Program-made: the position numbers and the translations under genes
Shown: positions 57,000 to 64,000 of the stretch, one piece after another
Position numbering within the stretch: position 1 is the stretch's first letter
Layout: each line of letters begins with the position of its first letter
The notes under the pieces: generated by a model
What the model was told of the DNA's origin: nothing
The model's database searches: none
Seen by the model: the letters and a program-made list of their open reading frames with translations, nothing else
DNA from: Eumeta japonica
Taxonomy: Eukaryota > Arthropoda > Insecta > Lepidoptera > Psychidae
Length of the DNA: 64,000 bases
NCBI GenBank assembly: GCA_005406025.1
Contig: BGZK01001210.1
Location: forward strand, 62,001-126,000
Direction of reading: 5' to 3'

Positions 57000-57285
57000 A
57001 TCTTAAAAATAAATCGTGTTCTTCAAAACCGCGGTCAACGATCCGCCAAACTGAATACATTTTATGCGAACGAGTTAGCAGTTATTAAATTGCTTCGCAT
57101 CTATGGACTCGATTTACGAACTGGCTGGAAGTAAAGTTTGTTCTGCAAGCCAACCATTAAAAATAAGTCTCAAGCAGCTGTGTAATCACCTTGAACCCGC
57201 TTTCGCCCGCAGCGATTAAATAATTATACGCATGAGTTGCTCAACTCCGTTTAACCGGAAATATTTTAAAATAATTGTAGGACTT
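57000..57285. other. Mixed-composition island, candidate regulatory element
   Basis: CCGCGGTCAACGATCCGCC, GCAGCGATTAAATAATTATA and AACTCCGTTTAACCGG lie in a block denser in CG than its flanks. The 67-codon frame is unrecognised. Confidence 0.3.
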
Positions 57286-58445
57286 TTCGGTATCTGAAAC
57301 CGAACGTTAGAATCTTATTCTAGAGCGTTAATTTAGTATTGTGCCGTGATATTGTACATATGCGTCCGCCCGATTTAGAAGCTGTTCATTGTTATTGCAA
57401 AGGCTGTGTTTTGAATCGATACAATTAAATTTCACAATCTGATAACGCAAGACTGAAAGTCTATTCATGTACTGTCCGTGACATTTCTGAGGTTGAACAC
57501 TTTAGAAGCAGAAACGAAAGCAAAAATAATATAACACTGTAATAGAAACATTTACTAGTTCGAATGGCGTTATAATTCTATTGATAAATGTAATATCTAA
57601 TATGATTCAGGCGCGACGTGTTGCTGTTTTTTTAAGAATTGTGCGATTACTATTATAAAGTACGTATATCATTCACAAAAAATATTATATGTGTTATCTA
57701 TGAATATGTAGAAATTAATCGAGATATAATTAACCACCTAGAGAATAGGGTGGGGGGCGGAGGCGAGGAGTTTCTTGCTGAAAGCTTAACAAAAGAGTCA
57801 ATTGTAAAGTTTTTTCATTATATAAATTGTACGACAAGAGAAGTTGTTGAAAGTTACGATTGCAATCGGGTCCGCCGCACTTGACCAACGCAGCGTGCGG
57901 TCATGGGCACCTTCACCGCACAACAATTACAGATGAAGTAGTGCCAGATGCACATTTAGGTATAATCATAAATAAGTGGTAGACATTTTATAATTTTTAA
58001 CTTGATTATACTTAATAAATGAAATTATTAAGAGGTAATCTATAATATGCAGAAAATTAAAAAATAAATAAATAGTTGATGAGTTTTGACGGTTGATTCC
58101 GTGTGAAAACCTTCAGATATCATTGTATTCCAAAAAAAAACTATTTAAAATTATGTAATATCTGAAAAAAGTATCAGATAACTAATGATAAATACTATTA
58201 CTGCTATAAAATATTGATCTATGTAGATACACAGTACACCATGTATATATGTAATATTAATGTACTGCATTATCATTATTACTACCTACATTATTACTGT
58301 ACGACGATAATACTATACATTGGTGTAATTTGTACTTTCATAGGTGAAAAAAAATACTCCCTGTTGCTCGTTTTAATTAAAAACATAGCTTCTATAGTGT
58401 TCGTCACAATTATTTTGCGTAAACGAATACACAACTCAAGTTACA
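57286..58445. other. AT-rich stretch with a small GC patch
   Basis: A CpG-rich patch at about 57866-57930 has no identifiable function. The rest is featureless. Confidence 0.4.
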
Positions 58446-58449
58446 TAAC

Positions 58450-58860
58450 TACAACCTGATCGCTTGAAATTGCTTTGAAAACTGCACGCAGAATTCGCGG
58501 AATCAAATACTAGACGAAGCCATTACGTTAATTAAAAACAAACTTTGGAATTGTTTTCAATCCAATTAAAATTTATTGTTCTCGTAAAATTTCCACAGCA
58601 ATCGATCATTCGCAAGTCCGCTCGGGGCAGACGGATCTCTACTCTCGTCTCTTATTTATATACATTTCGTTTGCTTTTGTTTGTTTATTGATCGCTTATT
58701 GGCCATGACTGAGAATGCAACGGAAAGTTATTGACTTTTGATAATGAAACAAGTTTGCGTCGCGGCTGACCGAGAGCCCGCGGCCTCGTTGTTGCGGTGT
58801 CCGTACCGCGGTGTGTCTTCAGTTGCGACACTTCTTATTATCACGTTATAGTTCGCCACT
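58450..58860. other. Candidate regulatory element with Hox-like words
   Basis: CATTACGTTAATTAAAAAC, CAATCCAATTAAAATTTATTG and TTGTTTATTGATCGCTTATTGG precede a GC-rich core at 58755-58815. No frame. Regulatory role inferred. Confidence 0.4.
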
Positions 58861-58909
58861 TGCATATACGATTTCTGTTTTATAACGCATACTTAACGGG
58901 TTATGTAAA

Positions 58910-59345
58910 GCGAATATCATTGCTTTTGTGTCGCAAGGCGAATCTATGTGTAGCTATGGCGCGGTAAGAACCAGTCCACGGTTGAGGTTGTACACTTGAG
59001 ATCTTGTCATTGCCTTTTGCAACATCAAAAAAAAAAAAATGGCTCGAGCGTTTCACATCTAGTGCACTTTACGTAGAGAATTTTATGAACGTTTGCGTCC
59101 GTGAATTGAAAGAACTAAGCGGCGTTTTAGTAAAAAGTTATGCTATTGCAGAGCCGGTAATGGGAAGCAGGTGGGGCGTTACGTATCTGGCGCACCATCA
59201 GCACGTGCAGCGTGATGGTGTATTTGAGTAACATGGACATTTCATGAGCCGAGACTAAAACAGCTCGACCCGGAAAAGTTGCGGTTCCGAGCTCACGACA
59301 ACATTTCGTAAAGTCAGCCGCCTCATTTTCTAGTGGCAATGGATA
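58910..59345. other. GC-rich island, candidate regulatory element
   Basis: It contains a hairpin CACCATCA...TGATGGTG (about 59196-59221) whose loop holds the E-box-like GCACGTGC. Frames of 70-75 codons are open on both strands but unrecognised. Confidence 0.35.
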
Positions 59346-61025
59346 TTATATTGGGCAACTGGTTGCGAAATGTTATTTTTCGATATCTACACCAGTTATT
59401 GTTTTAGGATTTTCTCGTTATAGTTGTGTGTCTTCATTCAAAGCCAATGTGACGTTCAATATTCATGATAGCTAGGAGTTTTGTATGTTTATTAATAGAC
59501 TAAAACTTTCACCTATAATTTTAATATTTATGCTTAGGTATTATAGGTCACTAAACAGTATTAATTTATTATTTTTAATGACAGCAGAAACGTCACTTTT
59601 AATTCATTATATAAATATTATTTTGTGAATGTGTAGTTTCTTTTTTAGATATTTAACTGATGTTAATTAATAGGACGAGTTTATAAAAAAATTACGATAT
59701 AATAATTGTATCAAAACCATTTCTGTAGAATTGAATTTACATAGAAATGACTTCGAATTATGAAATTATTTCATGCACAAATAATTTCGTGTTAACTGTT
59801 ACACTTGAAGTTAACATATAGTTGGAGTTCTATCTATACTTTTCGTTTCTTATATGTGCATTTGCGTATGTGTGTATGTGTTTTTATTTATGTTTGAGTC
59901 GTAAGATATTATTCCTTGAAGGACAAAATTCCTTGTCAATTGATAACAAGATTCCTTGACATAATTTCTTACAGTAATTATTTATTTAAAATATTATCAT
60001 TTAATGGTCGGTTAATTGGAAACGAACGGTATATATATTACAAAACGCCATAAGTATGAACGTGCCCTCAATAAAACTATTTTGTAAGGTTTGACGAACG
60101 ACTGCTTCACAAGAATTTACGTAAACTACATAATTATATATTCGACTCATCGTAAATAAATGTGCCTAACGATCCGAGCTTTCAGTAGATTTTCTTATAT
60201 GTTCCGCTATACATTTGCAGTGCCCAACTGATTCATATAAAATAGCATCACGACTTATTGCATTAAATTATAACGATAATAATGACGAATTATATTATAT
60301 AAATGCCACTCAACAAAAAAAAAATAAAACTCCTTGTTAGAAGACCCTAACGAATAAAGGCTATGTCGATTTGTGTTTGTGATATGTATAATATTAGTTG
60401 CCTGAATGTCAAGCCTTATTAGTATGCATCGGTGAAGAATTACTAAGTTACACTTCAGCACTTACAAAGCGCAGATCTGTAAACTTTACTGTTTCAGGTG
60501 AATACTGGCTAATAGTATTCGTCGAGATTAAACATTTTATTATAAAACAAAAAAAAAAGGTTTTGAAAGTATCAGCGGAATGGCCTTGAGTAAAACGTGA
60601 CAAACTGTAATAAAACTCTAATTCAACTAAAAATGTTCGTGACAGATATTAAGTCTGGTAAACTTTATTTTCACAAAAGTAAATAAAATGCAAGAAAGAC
60701 TTTGACATTAAAAAATAATTATAATACCTCAGAGTTAATCATGTTTTCGGCCACAAAAATGATTCATAGAAACCTCAATATGTCTTTCTATATGCACACA
60801 AATAATACGTAAGATCAATTTGGGTGTAAATGCATAGAATTGCATGTGCATTGTACCTACCTGTTGCAGTAATAGCTCATGAGCCAACGATAGCCTGCGG
60901 TCGGTTACCATTCTTAGTATAATAATCTCATCTACCTTGAGAGGCACGTATAACCAACTATTCCGGTTAGGTCTAGACACTTAGGTCACGACTCTTGAAT
61001 ACTAAAAATGTGTCGCATTTGTAAG
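59346..61025. other. AT-rich stretch, no clear feature
   Basis: ATTCCTTG words recur near 59910-59965. Nothing else supported. Confidence 0.4.
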
Positions 61026-61028
61026 TCG

Positions 61029-61100
61029 TTTTTAGTGTTCCGCACCGGAATAGAGAAAACGGAATCCTTATAATGGGACCATCTGCCTGCTGTACTTATC
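61029..61100 (+). repeat. TTTTAGGGTTCCG repeat, short 5' fragment
   Basis: TTTAGTGTTCCGCACCGGAA, then AAAACGGAATCCTTATAATG, is a diverged start of the same family as 61632-62366. Confidence 0.5.
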
Positions 61101-61630
61101 AGTTGGAGATCATTTGGACCAACCTTTTCTCCAAACCAATTTATATTATAAAGCCTATAAATATGATCTCGAATAACAGTTTCGGAAGCTACAATAAAAT
61201 ATATTGAAATTCAATGTATTATTAGATCCAAAAAACTACTAAAAGCCAATTAATTAACGAATCACCAATATATTTCTAATCATTGATTATTTTATTCCAG
61301 AAAAACTAAAATAATGTAATATTGTACGAAGATTATTAAAAGTTCGATATTCGTTGCAGTTTTTGTATGACAAAAATAGACATAAACTGTCCTTAATCGT
61401 AAAATTATTCTATCATTAACTAGGCTTCATCATATGACAACGCTAGGCTTTTGTTACGTTGTTGCAGGGGTACACTCCTAGTTGCATAGAGCGAGTATTT
61501 TGCCTTTTGAATTAAATTTCATAATGATACTGTAAAAGATGTATTACAAAATAATGAATATGTGAAAATGTGTCACCTTTTAATACGGCACAGAATGACT
61601 ATTTTGGGAGTTGGAATCGCGATTGACTAC
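61101..61630. other. AT-rich spacer
   Basis: Nothing supported. Confidence 0.35.
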
Positions 61631-61631
61631 T

Positions 61632-62366
61632 TTTAGGGTTCCGAGCTATAATTGCAAAAACTGAACACTTATGGTGTCGTCATGTCCGTCCGTGCGCAAG
61701 TCACAGGCACTTTATTCAAAAACTACAAGAGATATATTAATGAGATTTATAGTGTAGGTGTCTTGTATAATCCGCTACTTAATTCGTTGGTTAAATAATA
61801 AAAATAATTATTTCACGGGAGCCTATCCATACACGTAACAGAAGTTTAAGAATTTTTTTTTAACAAACATCAACGAGTGGCACATATTTCGATAGTTATT
61901 TCAAAAATACTTTAAGGTTTCTTAGTAATTTTTCTGATTACGTGAAGAATTTCGGAAATGATTGCTCCGAAATTTGCAGGAATTGTGTCCCCCTCTATTA
62001 TCTAAACCGCATGTTCAAAAAATATGAAAAAAAATAACAAAGATAACGTTTAATAAACACTTCCAAAGAAAATTATTTCGAATTATAATCATAATCAGTT
62101 TTTGAGTTACTTCCGAAAAACAGCGCTTCTCAACAAAATAACATAAGTGCCATGAAGATACATTTTTTTGCTGATGTACTTTAGTTTACACTAGTTTAAT
62201 AGTAATGGTCGACATATCTACTTGTTTTTTTAGTTATAGGCGACTAAAGTGCTTATAACTATTCCGTGCGGGAAACAAAATTTTTTTCATCTGTATTTGT
62301 TTGTAATAACCGTTTCGGAACCCTCTAATGAGCATGGCCCGACATGCTCTTGGCCAGTTTTTTTTT
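61632..62366 (+). mobile_element. Lepidopteran TTTTAGGGTTCCG dispersed repeat, near full length
   Basis: It starts TTTTAGGGTTCCGAGCTATA with AAAACTGAACACTTATGGTG and GTCCGTCCGTGCGCAAGTCA. It ends TTTCGGAACCCTCTAATGAG, CATGGCCCGACATGCTCTTG and GCCAGTTTTTTTT. Both ends match a repeat that I know to be abundant in moths and butterflies. About 735 bp, no coding capacity. The class is not known to me with certainty. Confidence 0.65.
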
Positions 62367-62399
62367 GACCCAAAACAAATATCCTATTGTACAACACTA

Positions 62400-62995
62400 C
62401 GTCGCGCTGTCGCTATCATGAGAGCGACGTTTGTGCAAGACGCCGCGAAACGACCGAGACAAAGCGCTTTATTTTTTTGAACGATTTGATTTTATTTCGT
62501 ACATTTGCCGCGCGCCGCACACTTCCTATATCGGCTCGCGGCCGAGTTACATAAGATAACGTGTCTGTTACGTGATACGTACGAAATTCACCGTATCCCC
62601 GCGCATTCATCCGACGCGGCCCGACGACGCGCCTGCCGCAGCGGGCGCCCGTCGAGATAAAAGCTTCATTCTCCTTTATTAACGTATGCGCATATCAAGT
62701 CGGCCCGATGCGGATATGGGATTACGTTGTTTATGACGTCGGAGAGTCGGCGGCGGACACCTCACTTTCACGCGGTGCGATCGGGGAACTAGCTCATTGT
62801 GTGGATTTTTCACCTTCCCGAGGCGCGCAGACACCGAAGTTTCGCCAGTCGTCGTTATTTACATACGGACTCGGAAGGAGACACGACTTCTTATGAACCC
62901 GAGCCCCGGGGCGGCACGTGCACCGGGCGACACGCGAGAGCGTCACGGCACCCAGTCACGCGGCACGTTACACGGACTGGTCAAATAATAAGCTA
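62400..62995. other. Large GC-rich island, candidate conserved enhancer
   Basis: CpG-rich with CGCTTTATTTTTTTGAACG, CTCCTTTATTAACGTATGCG and GTTGTTTATGACGTCGG. Three overlapping plus-strand frames (62-92 codons) and one minus frame are unrecognised, which argues against coding. Confidence 0.4.
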
Positions 62996-63475
62996 TCTGT
63001 TACCATGGTTTCGTTCTTGCCGCATACTATTTTATACAATAAATGCATTACATCGTGCTAACCCGTCATTAAGTTAAATGCATCCGAACACGATCTGTAA
63101 ATAAACAGAGGTAAAATTCCTGTATATTATTATTTTATTTAAAAATCGTAAACAGATTCAATTCTATCGTGCATCCGCAATTATTGCTATTGACACATTT
63201 TTAAAAATTTATGTGGCATATGATCGTTTCGGCGCGAACGCAAATAGATAAATATAAAAAAAGTACGATCGTTTGCAGCAACATCAGTAACAAGTTTTTT
63301 ACCATTACTGTTTTCAAGAAACAGACGGAAGACAAACGCGACATATACAAACCCAAAAAACAACAGATTTTTTTTTATTTTACCCACGACCCATTAAAAA
63401 CATGTAACACTGTCAAATATAGACTAGGTACCAGCAAATCGTATTATCACCGAAGTTAACATACACAGGGTATGT
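62996..63475. other. AT-rich stretch, no feature seen
   Basis: Nothing supported. Confidence 0.4.
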
Positions 63476-63477
63476 TA

Positions 63478-63765
63478 AGTTTCATATGCATTTCCACGGG
63501 CATCGAGGTGTTATTTCTGCCTTTAAAAGGTATGCCGCCGCAAGTGTTTGCCGAAGCGTGCAGCCGTTATTGTCAGCTACACTACGTCTGCGCTGTGGGT
63601 GCAGCTCAGCGGAATAGCCGAGCACTGCAGTGCCGCCGTGCGAAGACTTAGCTAGCTTATTCGAGAGGTTTTCTTTACAGCTTGCATCCAGCACTCGAGC
63701 TTTACGCGGCGATAAAGGGCAGGCGTACTAGGCAGGCGATAGGAAAGATTCGACAAAGAACGCGA
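63478..63765. other. GC-rich island, possible regulatory DNA
   Basis: CpG-rich block with GCACTGCAGTGCCGCC (palindromic CACTGCAGTG) and short direct words (GCCGCCG, GCAGCC). The 70-codon minus frame is unrecognised. Confidence 0.3.
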
Positions 63766-64000
63766 CATTATTTAAATATTACATTATACTAGTTATGAGT
63801 CATTGGCGCTTTCGCTAATAATTTGCATTCATTTATCCGTGTTCTATTTCTATTATTATCGTGAGATCCAGTGGATGTCACATTTTTTGTTCGCTTATTA
63901 AATCGCAACGATTTGTATTTGAAATGTCGATTGCAACGAAATCGGTTGAATACTTTTTTTAATTGAAAAATAATTCTCGACCCCTATTATTCCTTTTTTT
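63766..64000. other. AT-rich end of window
   Basis: Nothing supported. Confidence 0.35.

Noticed and set aside
62708..63077. Cluster of three short plus-strand frames
   Set aside because: Three different frames are open over the same GC-rich DNA, with no shared start, splice site or recognisable motif.
1..64000. CRISPR array, operon or bacterial island
   Set aside because: No regularly spaced direct repeats, no closely packed ORFs, and the repeat families are insect-type.

Overview
The window looks like lepidopteran (moth or butterfly) nuclear DNA from a gene-poor region: a very large intron or an intergenic regulatory desert. The background is AT-rich, with many homopolymers and short palindromes. 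No open frame longer than about 150 codons is present, and no host protein family is recognisable in any frame. The lepidopteran assignment rests on the repeats: an RTE-like non-LTR element whose tail encodes LTKQIYR-type peptides, the interspersed repeat that begins TTTTAGGGTTCCG and ends CTTGGCCAGTTTTTT, the repeat carrying AAACCGACTTCAAAA, and mariner relics. I matched these from memory of the families, not by a search.

Two kinds of sequence stand out. The first is about 30 GC-rich islands of 150-600 bp, spread from 0.2 to 63.7 kb. They have no sustained reading frame but are rich in homeodomain-like (TTAATTA, CATTAA, TTTATGG) and forkhead-like (GTAAACA) words. I interpret them as candidate conserved cis-regulatory elements of a developmental gene that lies outside the window or spans it. 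The clearest are at 1.8-2.2, 13.4-14.0, 16.9-17.2, 18.3-18.8, 22.5-22.9, 28.5-29.1, 30.4-31.0, 42.5-42.8, 53.6-54.1 and 62.4-63.0 kb. One island (24.36-24.46 kb) contains a 102-bp stretch with good splice-site matches and could be an exon.

The second is mobile-element debris. A 5'-truncated RTE-like LINE runs on the minus strand at 37.0-39.7 kb, and five partial 3' ends of the same family are scattered elsewhere. There is a mariner relic at 47.7-48.8 kb and a fragment of another mariner subfamily at 34.4-35.1 kb. A PIF1-like helicase C-terminus, probably a Helitron remnant, lies at 51.9-52.1 kb. A non-autonomous DNA element is present in two nearly identical inverted copies (10.4 and 28.0 kb) with a diverged third copy at 46.0 kb. 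Two palindromic MITEs share termini (5.4 and 52.2 kb). A tRNA-derived SINE lies at 56.5-56.7 kb. All protein remnants carry stops or frameshifts, so nothing here should be an active autonomous element.

A third layer is a set of isolated perfect or near-perfect palindromes with arms of 12-29 bp (12.5, 18.9, 19.0, 23.0, 25.5, 34.3 and 43.2 kb) that belong to no repeat I can identify. The 25.5-kb hairpin is the most miRNA-like. The adjacent pair at 18.9-19.0 kb is the most unusual. I see no CRISPR array, rRNA gene, intact tRNA gene or operon, and no convincing complete host gene.
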